Source of the DNA: SXOA01 sp051004015
Lineage (GTDB): Bacteria > Planctomycetota > Planctomycetia > Pirellulales > Pirellulaceae
Length of the DNA: 64,000 bases
NCBI GenBank assembly: GCA_051004015.1
Contig: JBPCKT010000040.1
Span: forward strand, 43,307 to 107,306
Direction of reading: 5' to 3'
Position numbers and translations under genes: made by a program. Under the pieces are notes generated by a model. That model was not told the DNA's origin, searched no databases, and saw nothing but the letters and a program-made list of their open reading frames with translations. Below, piece after piece: positions 15,117-23,484 of the stretch; the first letter of the stretch is position 1; the number at the start of each line of letters is the position of its first letter.

Positions 15117-17825
15117 ATGCCAACTGTTAAATCACCCAAGGTTTTCGTTTCCGCCACCTCGGGTGATCTGAGATCGGTACGCGTCCTGATCAAAGATGCG
15201 CTCTTAAAAATCGGCTGTATGCCGATTGAGCAATCCGACTTTCCCCCCGACTATCGGACGGTTTCCGCCTTTCTCACGTCCGAGGTGGAAGCGTGCGACG
15301 CTGTGCTGCACATTGTTGGCAATCGCTATGGCGCTGAACCGAATCCCGAAACGCTTCCTCCGGGAACCGTGCGCCGATCGTTCACCCAGTTGGAGTACGA
15401 CGTTGCCAGGCGCTTGAAAAAGAAGGTGTTCACATTCATTTGTGCCGATGATTTTCCCTACGACGCCTGTGAACCCGAACCCGAGATCAAAAAGCTCCTG
15501 CAAGCGGCACATCGAGCGACGTTGGCCGCGGGAAGCGAGAAATACGCCAACGTCACGTCGGCCGAAGACTGCGGTGACAAGGTCAAACTCCTGCGTTTGC
15601 AACTCGAAGAGTTGACTCGCCAAATCGCTACCGAGCACCGCCGCCAAATATACGCATGGTCAGCCGTGGCGGGCATTCTGTCCTTGATCTTCGTCTTAGG
15701 ACTTGTGATCTGGGCAACTATGTGGGGCACCCGCGATCAGGCCAAAAAGATCGCCGAAGATACCAAACGGCTGGCCGAAACCACCGATAAGTTGCGAAAG
15801 ACCGGGGATGACGTGAAGAAAGACGTCGCGAAATCGCTCGACGTTCAAAAAGAAGCGACCGCCAAGGTTTCTTCGATCGACACCAAGGTGATGCAACTGG
15901 TCGAATCTGATTTGCTGTCGGCGATTGCCTTGAAGTCGGGAATTGAGCCGCAGCAAATCAAGCAGCTCGTACTGCAAAGCCAGGCGACGGGGCTGGACAC
16001 ACTCAGCTTTGCTCGCCAGCTTGCCAAAGAAGGTCGGCACGACGTGGCCTTGGGATTGTCTCGTTTCGTCGCCGAGACGGCACTGCTTCTCGACAATTCC
16101 GATTATCGGGCCGCCGCCGAAGCCTTTCTGATTGCTGCGGAAGAAAGGAAGAATCTGCTCAAATCCGACGATGACAACGAAACCGGAGCGCGATACCTCA
16201 ATGAGTCAGCGGGGTTGGCTCTACGAGGTCTCGATGCCATTCGCACACTCAAGCCTAGTGAACAAGCGCTCAATGAATCGCTCTACTCCGACCTGGCACT
16301 CGAACGGGCACACAGTCTGTGGCGAGCGGCGGCGCTGTGCGAGCCAGGTTCCGCCCACGGCTATGTCGACAAGTCACTCGCGCAAGTCGAGGAGGCGATT
16401 GCCCGCAAGCCCAGTGACGTCCATAAACTCACCGCACTTCGTCGCCGTCGCGCCTGGTATCTGGCCGATAAGTCGCATTGGACGACAATCCAAACAGCCG
16501 ACCGACTCTTAGCCGAAGCGCGCGGCGAAGCCGACCAGACCGTCGAATTAGCACGATTACGCGGCAATGCGGCAGATCAAGGGTGGGCCCTCCGGGCTCG
16601 CGTTCACGTGGGGATGCAGTCCTACGATTTGCAATCGCAGATGGCTGCGCGAGCCACGTTGCAAAAAGTGATCCAGGATTGCAGCGACGGGCGGGCCATC
16701 CTCGTGGACGAACAAGACGAAAGGGGCAAGCAAGTACGTGCCGAATTCGCCGCGCTACGAGGGCTGGCCATGCTCGAACTGGCGCAGCGGGCCTTGTCCG
16801 TAGCGGAGAAAGAGAAAACATTCACGGACGCCGTCGAGCAATTGACAACCACCCTGGCCGAGGCCGAAAGCCAGAGCAACGCACACGCCGGGCGGATCGT
16901 GTCGATGGGACTGCTCCGCGCCCACTCACTACAAGGCGATCGCCGCGCAGCAGAGCCGGTGTTGGCGACCGCGAACAGCTACGGCTTTGGCGGGGTGGAG
17001 GACAGAATTGCCCTGGCCGATTATGGGGTCGCGACCAACTATCTCGACACCTGTCATGAGGCCGCCACACTTTTGCGGGAATCGATCGCTAAGTACACGG
17101 TTTCTGTTTCTCCGCGATCTTACGTGAAGTTAAACTTTGCCCTCGCGAAATGCCTGAGCGCCAAGTCGCAAATCCGGCGATACACGCCGGAAAACGAAGA
17201 GAAGTTCGGTTTCGCGGAAGGTGATCAACGCGAAGCCGATCAGGCGCTCCAGTTAGTCGCGTCGAAATTCCCGCACGATTCGTCGCCACGAATTTGGGCC
17301 CAAGCCCAAGCCAGACTTGGTCGCTCGATGTCGCGAAGGGCGTTCAATTCGGACAGAGAGAGAATTAAAGCGTATGAAGCGGCGCTGACCGTTTTCACTC
17401 GCGAACAAGACCCGGTGGAATGGGCCGAACTCAAACAGAGCTTGGCCATCGAAATCGCTGCAAGTGACCCCCCCCGCACAGCTGAGGCGCTCGCTGCCAT
17501 CGACGATGCTCTGCAGGTTTTTGACCGGCAAAGCTTTCCCTACGATTTCCAATCGCTGTGTGGGCACGCTCGTCACATTCACACGGAACTGGCCAAGAAG
17601 GCCACCGACAAAGCGATCCAGCGGAAAGAATGGTCACGCGCCCTCAAATTCGCCGTCGCGGTCACCGAGAGTCAGCGCGCGGAAAACGGCAAATCCGGCC
17701 GGCACGCCGACGAACTCGTGAAGCTTGTCACCGAATTCAAAAACAGTCTGCCTCCCGAGGAACGAGAGGAAGTCGATGTGGAGGTCACGCGGTTTACCGC
17801 GGAATTCAAGGCGCGAGACAAATGA
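15117..17825 (+). CDS. DUF4062 - transmembrane - TPR protein
   Basis: The 902-residue protein starts with a DUF4062 domain (about residues 7-110): KVFVSATSGDLRSVRVLIKDAL, DAVLHIVGNRYG, and RSFTQLEYDVARRLKKKVFTFI. DUF4062 is a TIR-like domain found at the front of multi-domain signalling and putative conflict proteins. A linker, a single membrane span (about 181-203) and a charged coiled coil (about 205-265) follow. About 630 residues of helical TPR-like repeats complete the protein. The domain should face the cytoplasm. The gene lies alone inside a 126-bp direct repeat, which suggests acquisition as a cassette. A signalling or defence role is inferred from the domain, not shown. Confidence 0.8.
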   Translation: MPTVKSPKVFVSATSGDLRSVRVLIKDALLKIGCMPIEQSDFPPDYRTVSAFLTSEVEACDAVLHIVGNRYGAEPNPETLPPGTVRRSFTQLEYDVARRLKKKVFTFICADDFPYDACEPEPEIKKLLQAAHRATLAAGSEKYANVTSAEDCGDKVKLLRLQLEELTRQIATEHRRQIYAWSAVAGILSLIFVLGLVIWATMWGTRDQAKKIAEDTKRLAETTDKLRKTGDDVKKDVAKSLDVQKEATAKVSSIDTKVMQLVESDLLSAIALKSGIEPQQIKQLVLQSQATGLDTLSFARQLAKEGRHDVALGLSRFVAETALLLDNSDYRAAAEAFLIAAEERKNLLKSDDDNETGARYLNESAGLALRGLDAIRTLKPSEQALNESLYSDLALERAHSLWRAAALCEPGSAHGYVDKSLAQVEEAIARKPSDVHKLTALRRRRAWYLADKSHWTTIQTADRLLAEARGEADQTVELARLRGNAADQGWALRARVHVGMQSYDLQSQMAARATLQKVIQDCSDGRAILVDEQDERGKQVRAEFAALRGLAMLELAQRALSVAEKEKTFTDAVEQLTTTLAEAESQSNAHAGRIVSMGLLRAHSLQGDRRAAEPVLATANSYGFGGVEDRIALADYGVATNYLDTCHEAATLLRESIAKYTVSVSPRSYVKLNFALAKCLSAKSQIRRYTPENEEKFGFAEGDQREADQALQLVASKFPHDSSPRIWAQAQARLGRSMSRRAFNSDRERIKAYEAALTVFTREQDPVEWAELKQSLAIEIAASDPPRTAEALAAIDDALQVFDRQSFPYDFQSLCGHARHIHTELAKKATDKAIQRKEWSRALKFAVAVTESQRAENGKSGRHADELVKLVTEFKNSLPPEEREEVDVEVTRFTAEFKARDK

Positions 17826-17928
17826 CGACTTGAAATCGAGGCGTCTGGATGTCATCGCCTTAAGCGTATTTGCCAGGCTGACTACCACGGGTGAGAACAA
17901 TGGGGGCCAGTCCAGACCTATACAAGGA

Positions 17929-18055
17929 ACCCGCAACCCCCTACGGCATGAGCCTCATCATGTTCGGCCTGCTCATGGCCGCCTCCGTCATCTACTGGCT
18001 CAGCCGCGACCCGCAGGGAGTGGCCCAGGCGCTGAATGAGATGCTGAGGAAGTAG
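17929..18055 (+). pseudogene. direct repeat, copy B: gene 3' end remnant
   Basis: This is a second copy of the last 126 bases of the membrane protein gene at 14418-15068. It carries one extra C in the run after CCGCAA, which shifts the frame, and it has no start or upstream part. It lies 103 bases after the DUF4062 stop codon. It is probably a duplicated or displaced gene end and not translated. Confidence 0.9.
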
Positions 18056-18069
18056 CGCCCCCGTTTGTG

Positions 18070-18091
18070 GTAACCGGCTTCAGCTGGTTAC
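18070..18091. repeat. short hairpin
   Basis: GTAACCGGC and GCTGGTTAC form imperfect arms around TTCA, just after the displaced gene end. It may be a REP-like unit or the terminator of the DUF4062 transcript. Confidence 0.6.
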
Positions 18092-18144
18092 AAACTGCCC
18101 CAGCGGGATGCTTCGGAATCGCGACTGACCTCGGTTCTGCAATC

Positions 18145-18170
18145 AAATACAACTTTTTACGTTATTCAAT
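18145..18170. repeat. 26-bp direct repeat, left copy
   Basis: An AT-rich 26-mer beginning AAATACAACTTTTT is repeated exactly at 22219-22244 in the same orientation. The two copies bound about 4.05 kb that carry three minus-strand genes and one gene fragment. The left copy lies 37 bases from the stop of the DUF1501 gene. Confidence 0.9.
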
Positions 18171-18207
18171 TGATCCGAGCCGTCCCACTTGCTCTGTCCA
18201 ACACCAA

Positions 18208-19482
18208 TTACAGCAATTCGGAGACTACCGTCACCTGCTTGCTGGTGTCTACGATCGGAATCGGCCGCTCGACTCCTGGGGCGCGGTTCTGGCGGGTGTG
18301 ATCGATTTTCAGAATCGTGCAGATGGTTGCCAGGAAGTCGGTCACGCTGATCGGGCGCTCGACGACCTCGGCGGCGTCGCGATCGGTGCGGCCGACCACC
18401 TGACCGCCGCGTATGCCGCCGCCGGCCAGGACGCTGCTCCAGGCGCGGGCCCAGTGGTTGCGTCCGCCGCCGCTGGTGATTTGCGGGCTGCGACCGAACT
18501 CCCCCATCCAGATCACCAGGGTCGAGTCGAGCCGTCCACGCTCCTTCAGGTCCTCGATAAGAGCTGCCATGCCAGCGTCCGCTTCGGCCGAGAGTCCCTT
18601 GGTGCGGGGGAAGTTGCCTTGGTGAGTGTCCCAGCCGACGCCGTCCCCCATCAGGACTTCCACGAAGCGGACCCCCGACTCGACCAGTCGCCGGGCCATC
18701 AAGCACCCTTGGCCGAAACTTCCCCGGCCGTAGCGGTCGCGCTGCGTGTCCGATTCCCGCGTAAGGTCGAAGGCCCGTTTCTGCTCGGAATTCATCAGCC
18801 GCACCGCCCGCTCGAGGGCCGAGGAATGTGCCCGGGCCGACTCTGCGCGATACGCCTGTTGGAATGACGCATCGAAACGGCGGAGCAGCTCGTACTGCCG
18901 CTCGAACTCGGTCCGGCTGGTGAGGGGTTCCAGAAAATCCGTCCCGCGATCGGGATGGGACACGTCGAGCGGCTGATGTTCCGGGCCCAGAAAGCCGGAG
19001 CGTGTGGCGTGGCGGGGGCCGGCGCCGATGCAGACGAAGTTCGACAGCGGGAAATCCCGGTTTCCCAGTTCTCGCGACACGATCGCTCCCAAGCTGGGGA
19101 AGGTCACTCCGCCGGCTCGTTTCTGATACCCGGTGTGGACGTGGTAAGTGGCCAATTGGTGGTCGGATTCCAGCGTGCTCATGCTGCGAAGGAGGGCGGC
19201 GTGCTGCATTAGCCCTGCGAATTTCGGGAAGTGCTCGCTGATCTGAATCCCTGGGACCGAAGTATTGATCGGCCGGAACTCACCGCGGATGTTGTCCTTT
19301 GCCTCGGGCTTGAGGTCGAACGTGTCGAGATGGCTCGGGCCACCGGACATCCATAGCAGGATACACGACTTGGCCTGGGGCTGCTCGGCCGCGTGTAACG
19401 CCAACCTCCCCAGCCAGCCGCTCAACATGCCGCTGCCTGCAACGAGTGAGGAAAACCTGCGTCGCGTGATGTTCTCGTGCAT
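18208..19482 (-). CDS. DUF1501 family protein, Tat-exported
   Basis: The 424-residue protein begins with a twin-arginine type signal (ITRRRFSSLVAGSGMLSGWLG). The DUF1501 pattern follows: KSCILLWMSGGPSHLDTFDLKPEA, then GIQISEHFPKFAGLMQHAALLRSM, LARRLVESGVRFVEVLMGDGVGWDTH and STLVIWMGEFGRSPQITSGGGRNHW. DUF1501 proteins have an alkaline phosphatase/sulfatase-like fold and in planctomycetes almost always accompany DUF1549/DUF1553 proteins, as here (19 bases apart). Their joint role is not established. A second, unlinked DUF1501 gene is at 44869-46278. Confidence 0.93.
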   Translation of the reverse strand: MHENITRRRFSSLVAGSGMLSGWLGRLALHAAEQPQAKSCILLWMSGGPSHLDTFDLKPEAKDNIRGEFRPINTSVPGIQISEHFPKFAGLMQHAALLRSMSTLESDHQLATYHVHTGYQKRAGGVTFPSLGAIVSRELGNRDFPLSNFVCIGAGPRHATRSGFLGPEHQPLDVSHPDRGTDFLEPLTSRTEFERQYELLRRFDASFQQAYRAESARAHSSALERAVRLMNSEQKRAFDLTRESDTQRDRYGRGSFGQGCLMARRLVESGVRFVEVLMGDGVGWDTHQGNFPRTKGLSAEADAGMAALIEDLKERGRLDSTLVIWMGEFGRSPQITSGGGRNHWARAWSSVLAGGGIRGGQVVGRTDRDAAEVVERPISVTDFLATICTILKIDHTRQNRAPGVERPIPIVDTSKQVTVVSELL

Positions 19483-19501
19483 CGGCGTCTTCCTTGGATT
19501 C

Positions 19502-21052
19502 TCAGTGGTTCAGTGAAAACTCGCTGCTCATGAGCAGGGCCCAGGCAAGTTCCCGGTAGACGGTCTGGGGGGACGCGTCCGTGTCCTTCAGTTGGTCCCG
19601 CGCGAGCTGCTGCTCGGTAGGCGTGGGTTGGCGGGCCAGGATCGTCAGGAACAGATCCGCCACGATGTCGTCCGCCGAGCGCCCAGGGGACGCTACCCGC
19701 GAAACCAGCGATTCGACGTTGCGGCCGGTGAATTGCCGCGAGTTCATCAGCCGCAGCAAATGGGGAATCCCGCGCTCATAGCGGGTCGGATCAGGATCGC
19801 CGTCCCCCGCGAAAAACTGGCAGAACTCGTACCGCGCACCGAGCCGGGTGTCGACCCCGGAAGCCTTGTCTGGCGGCCCCAGGACCGACACCAGCGAGTC
19901 GTACAACTGTTCGGGCGAGAGCACCTTGATCGACATGCGGGCGAACAGTTTGGCCTGGGCATCGGCCTTCTCGCCGGGGCGGCTGGTCTGCTGGTACGTG
20001 CGGCTGGTGAGGATGGCGCGGCAGAGAAACTTCAGGTCGAACCCGGACTCGACGAACCGCCGGCTCAGCAGTTCCAGCAGTTCGGGGTGAGATGCGGGGT
20101 TGCCGGTGTGCATGTCGTCCACGGGATTGACGATCCCGCGGCCAAAGAAGTGCCACCACATCCGGTTAACCGTCGCGCGGGCGAAATACGGGTTCTCTCG
20201 CGACGTGATCCAGTGGGCTAGCGCGGCTCGGTGCGCCTCGCGGGAATCGGCCGAGAGCTCTTCGCCATCCAGAAACGTCGGCGGGCGCACTTGAATCCCT
20301 TCGATCATGTCGGCGCCCTGCAGCGACGAGAGCGTCATTTTCGGATCGTCCCGCACGCCGGCCACATAGACCATCTTGGGGCGATTCGGCGTTTGGATCT
20401 GGGCGAAGAACGCCGCCATTCCCCAGTAGTCCTGCCGCTTCCACGCGACGAACGGATGGTCATGGCACTGGGCGCAGTTCAGGCGGACTCCCAGAAAGTA
20501 GCGGCTCGTGAGGTCGGTAAGGTCGGTGACCCCCAGCGGGTGCCGTCCCTCAATCAAGTAGGTGACCGCCGGGTTCTCTTCGATCTTGCCGGTGGCCGTC
20601 AGCAGATCGCCGACAGTCTTGTCCCAGCCATCATTGTCGTTGAACCGTTGGGCCAGCCAGGAGGTGAATCGCTCCGCCTGCACCCGCTGTTCGTTGACCT
20701 GGGGAGAAAGGAGACGTCCCCGCCACACATCACCGAAATGCTCCCCCAGCCGCGAACTGGCCAGCAGCTCTTCGATCAATTCGGTCCGCTTCTTGGGATC
20801 TTTGCTCTCCAGGAACCGGTCGGCCCGCTCCGCCGCAGGGACGACTCCGTGCAGGTCCAGAAACACCCGCCGCAGAAACTCCGCATCGTCGGCCGGGGGG
20901 ACTCGTGCGACTCCCTCGGCATCGAGTCGCGCTTGGATCTGGCGGTCGATCAACTCGGCGAGTTCCGCCGCATTGTCCCCCGCCGCTGCATCCACGGCCA
21001 GACCTATCAGCAGCCCCATGGCGGCAGTCAGCACGGTCAGCGTTCGCCACAT
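19502..21052 (-). CDS. DUF1549/DUF1553 domain protein
   Basis: The start at 21052 follows GGAGG and gives a signal peptide (LTVLTAAMGLLIGLAVDAAAG). The N-terminal half is DUF1549 (LIDRQIQARLDAEGVARVPPADDAEFLRRVFLDLHG). The conserved NCAQCHDHPFVAWKRQDYWGMAAFF includes a CXXCH that may bind haem. The C-terminal half is DUF1553 (ALAHWITSRENPYFARATVNRMWWHFFGRGIVNPVDD). With 516 residues it is a short family member lacking the extra PSCyt1 cytochrome and lectin-like domains often found. It forms an apparent operon with the DUF1501 gene downstream. Confidence 0.93.
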   Translation of the reverse strand: MWRTLTVLTAAMGLLIGLAVDAAAGDNAAELAELIDRQIQARLDAEGVARVPPADDAEFLRRVFLDLHGVVPAAERADRFLESKDPKKRTELIEELLASSRLGEHFGDVWRGRLLSPQVNEQRVQAERFTSWLAQRFNDNDGWDKTVGDLLTATGKIEENPAVTYLIEGRHPLGVTDLTDLTSRYFLGVRLNCAQCHDHPFVAWKRQDYWGMAAFFAQIQTPNRPKMVYVAGVRDDPKMTLSSLQGADMIEGIQVRPPTFLDGEELSADSREAHRAALAHWITSRENPYFARATVNRMWWHFFGRGIVNPVDDMHTGNPASHPELLELLSRRFVESGFDLKFLCRAILTSRTYQQTSRPGEKADAQAKLFARMSIKVLSPEQLYDSLVSVLGPPDKASGVDTRLGARYEFCQFFAGDGDPDPTRYERGIPHLLRLMNSRQFTGRNVESLVSRVASPGRSADDIVADLFLTILARQPTPTEQQLARDQLKDTDASPQTVYRELAWALLMSSEFSLNH

Positions 21053-21175
21053 CGCTGGATCCTCCAAGTTGGTCCCCAAAATCGTGCTCTCCATCCTACA
21101 TCCGGGCTGGCACGTTTTCGACGGCCCAATGGCGATCAAGACAAGGGGCCATGTGCGGACCTGTCCCCTTGGTCT

Positions 21176-21853
21176 CTATTTGGTTACTTCCTCAGCGGGT
21201 TTGCGCACAGTCACAAAGAGGACCGTCACCACACCCGGCTCCTCTCCCTTCAGGACTGCCGGCCGGCCGCTAATGTTGAACCCTATCGTGGCCCCCTTGT
21301 TCACGGCGGAGCGATCCGAGGGTACGAGCTCGGTGCGCGTGTTGATGTAAAACTTCGTCTGCTTGTCGATGGGGATGAAGCGATTTTGATCGAGCAGGAT
21401 GCGATCACCTTCCACCCCCTCGACCACTGCTGTCGTCCCCCACTCCATCCGGTCCGGCCCGCTGGGGGGGCCAGGCAGCACATTCATCAAATGGGTATTC
21501 ACGCGAACCGCCACGAGTTGGCCCTCTTTGTCGTGCTTGCCGACCGCGAGCAGTGCCGTCTTTGGGCGCAGGATCGCCGCCGTCGCGTCGACGAGGTCAA
21601 ACGGCGTTGTGCTGAAGTACTGGGTCTCCTCGGTCACCGCGAAGGACCGGCCGTCCTCAAACACGACGACCCGTCCCTTGGTCGCTTTGACGATCCCCGA
21701 CAGCGAATCCTCCTTCGGCCCCGGCTGCACGTACACCGGCAGCCGGCGGGGCTCTGCTTTCTTCTCCTCGGCGTTCACCGTGGCTGGATAGAGCATCGCC
21801 GACGCGAGGCAGGTTGCAAGGAGCGATAACTGAAGGGAATGGAGGGATTTCAC
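21176..21853 (-). CDS. exported protein of unknown function, OB-like
   Basis: A GTG at 21853 is favoured: TAGGAAA lies at proper spacing upstream and a signal peptide follows (SLLATCLASAMLYPATVNA). The 225-residue product contains beta-rich units such as LSGIVKATKGRVVVFEDGRSFAVTEET and TTAVVEGVEGDRILLDQNRFIPID, and a late segment RPAVLKGEEPGVVTVLFVTV. The general plan resembles the 7029-7682 protein but the sequences differ. It lies upstream of the DUF1549/1553 gene on the same strand. A decayed piece of a related gene is visible at 23416-23460. Confidence 0.65.
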   Translation of the reverse strand: MKSLHSLQLSLLATCLASAMLYPATVNAEEKKAEPRRLPVYVQPGPKEDSLSGIVKATKGRVVVFEDGRSFAVTEETQYFSTTPFDLVDATAAILRPKTALLAVGKHDKEGQLVAVRVNTHLMNVLPGPPSGPDRMEWGTTAVVEGVEGDRILLDQNRFIPIDKQTKFYINTRTELVPSDRSAVNKGATIGFNISGRPAVLKGEEPGVVTVLFVTVRKPAEEVTK

Positions 21854-21970
21854 TTGCAATTTCCTAGGGGTGGCGTCAGTAGTTAGACGAGCTTCGACAC
21901 CCATCCGTTTCGGCAAACGTGTCCTTATTCAACAACCACGACACCTGGCGGGCGGTAATCGCGGAAGCTG

Positions 21971-22216
21971 CTATTGGCCGCCCCCCGCCACCTTTGTGCT
22001 CCCCTGGTCGATCTTGTATCCTAGCGTCAGCCACCCTTCTTGACTCTGAAACTCCGCCACACGCAAAGGCCGCAGTCGGCCAATCGTGCCCCCTGCGGGA
22101 GCGACAAAGCCGTCAAAGTGTAGCTCCTGCGGAAAGATCGCTCCGATCTTGAGCGCGAGGAATCTTCGCAGGCCCGCCTCTTCGTCGGATGCGAGCCCGA
22201 GTGCGGTTCCCTGCGA
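21971..22216 (-). pseudogene. truncated 3' end of a gene, cut at the 26-bp repeat
   Basis: On the minus strand an 81-residue frame runs from the edge of the right 26-bp repeat to a TAG at 21971. It reads like real protein: LRRFLALKIGAIFPQELHF, DGFVAPAGGTIGRLRPLRV, AEFQSQEGWLTLGYKIDQG. There is no start codon with a ribosome-binding site, and the in-frame stop upstream is created by the first base of the repeat. It is probably the surviving C-terminus of a gene whose front was lost when the segment was placed here. The family is not recognised. Confidence 0.5.
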
Positions 22217-22218
22217 CT

Positions 22219-22244
22219 AAATACAACTTTTTACGTTATTCAAT
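22219..22244. repeat. 26-bp direct repeat, right copy
   Basis: Exact copy of 18145-18170. A few bases upstream of each copy also agree loosely (CGGTTC, then TGC), so the original repeat may have been longer. The truncated frame at 21971-22216 ends exactly at this copy. Confidence 0.9.
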
Positions 22245-22347
22245 CGACTATTAACAATTTTTCCTGGAGTATCGAGATGCGGTACGATTCAAAAAGCAAA
22301 TCGTCGCCGATACTTTCCGCCGGACTCTTTCCAAGGGAGGTCGACCC

Positions 22348-23361
22348 ATGGTTCAAAGCTTCTCACGTTGGGTAGTGATTGCGGCATTCCTGTTATCGCC
22401 GGCGCGGCTCATGGCTGGCGGACCCCCCTTCTTGTGCTTGCCGGTCAACGGGGTCACTGCTGAGAACGTGCAAGCATGCACCAAGCTGCTCAATTCCAAA
22501 CTCGAAACGAAGTTCTGGCCGCATTCCGGCCGACCCCACGGCGTCAAGCTCACGGAGCGAACCAAACAGTGGTATCTGGCGTTTTACATGGGGAGCGACG
22601 TCCGGCTGAGCGACGTGCAGTCCGCGCTCGAAGGGAGCGAATTCTCAATTCCGCGAGACAGGCTCCATCTGTTCGGTCATGTCATCCTCGAGATGGATGC
22701 CCGCCCGGAATCACGTCAGGCCCTGCTTTCCGGCTTGGAGGCTCTCTCTCACGTTTCGGTGGCGGAATCGAAAACCCAGAAGAATCTTCTGCTCGTGACG
22801 GTGGACATGCCGTATCCAGCCGACGGGAAGGAGGACCTGGAATCGGTCGGGTGGGACAATTTTCAACGGAGTGATTTCAACTCGAACCAATCCACGCATC
22901 CCAGGACTCCGGCAACCCCCAAGGAGTTGCCAGGCTACGAGAAGATTCAGGACATGGTGTCGAAGCACCATGCCACGCTGAAAGACATTCGCTGGAGCAC
23001 CCACTACGCCTGCCGTCCGCTGGGGTGCGTGGCCGAACCCCGGCCTTCCGCCACCGAAGCTGGCCCAGGCAGCTCACCCGAGGCCGCTTTGCCCGTCGGC
23101 AAATGGAACGTCGAGTTCACCAATGGAGTGACTGAGGTGTGCTCCATTGGCAATAGCGGAGAGTCTTTTGTTGAGGAAACGCAGAGGAGGTCCACTGGCA
23201 TGGCGGTGGCCAAAGAGGGTGGCGTCGTGATTACCTTCCACGACGATCGGGTCGAGCGCTGGACCCCGGTCGGCAAGCGATTCGTCGTCGAGCATTGGTT
23301 TCCTGGTTCGCGCCTTCCAACCGTAACTCCGGTCCTCGGTATCGCCGAGCGCGCCCCGTGA
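22348..23361 (+). CDS. secreted protein of unknown function
   Basis: GGGAGG precedes the ATG and a signal peptide follows (WVVIAAFLLSPARLMAGG). The 337-residue protein has an N-terminal part with two alpha/beta units (NGVTAENVQACTKLLNSKL and SDVQSALEGSEFSIPRDRLHLFGHVILEMDA), a Pro-rich linker, and a C-terminal beta-rich part (GKWNVEFTNGVTEVCSIGNSGESF to HDDRVERWTPVGKRFVVEHWF) that looks like a lipocalin-like or binding barrel. No family is recognised. It is the first gene outside the repeat-bounded segment at 18145-22244. Confidence 0.7.
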   Translation: MVQSFSRWVVIAAFLLSPARLMAGGPPFLCLPVNGVTAENVQACTKLLNSKLETKFWPHSGRPHGVKLTERTKQWYLAFYMGSDVRLSDVQSALEGSEFSIPRDRLHLFGHVILEMDARPESRQALLSGLEALSHVSVAESKTQKNLLLVTVDMPYPADGKEDLESVGWDNFQRSDFNSNQSTHPRTPATPKELPGYEKIQDMVSKHHATLKDIRWSTHYACRPLGCVAEPRPSATEAGPGSSPEAALPVGKWNVEFTNGVTEVCSIGNSGESFVEETQRRSTGMAVAKEGGVVITFHDDRVERWTPVGKRFVVEHWFPGSRLPTVTPVLGIAERAP

Positions 23362-23415
23362 AGCAGAGGGCCGAACCAGCCGCTGGTGGTAATCGGGCCT
23401 ACGAACGTTCACCTA

Positions 23416-23460
23416 GAGTACCGTCACCACGCCAGGCTCCCTCCCTCTTCAGGCCCCGCA
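23416..23460 (-). pseudogene. relic similar to the 3' part of the 21176-21853 gene
   Basis: About 40 bases here match 21221-21260 with a few substitutions and indels; both share ACCGTCACCAC, GGCTCC and CTTCAGG in order. In the intact gene this region encodes LKGEEPGVVTV. No open frame remains. It is probably a leftover of a second copy of that gene. Confidence 0.4.
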
Positions 23461-23484
23461 CCGGGCTAGAGTGGAAACTGCGGA

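Noticed and set aside
18067..18867. A 266-residue plus-strand frame opposite the DUF1501 gene
   Set aside because: It is antisense to a gene with strong family motifs and begins in the repeat-rich gap, with no credible start.
21919..22152. A 77-residue plus-strand frame
   Set aside because: The minus strand of the same stretch reads more like protein and ends at a repeat junction, so the plus-strand frame is taken as its shadow.
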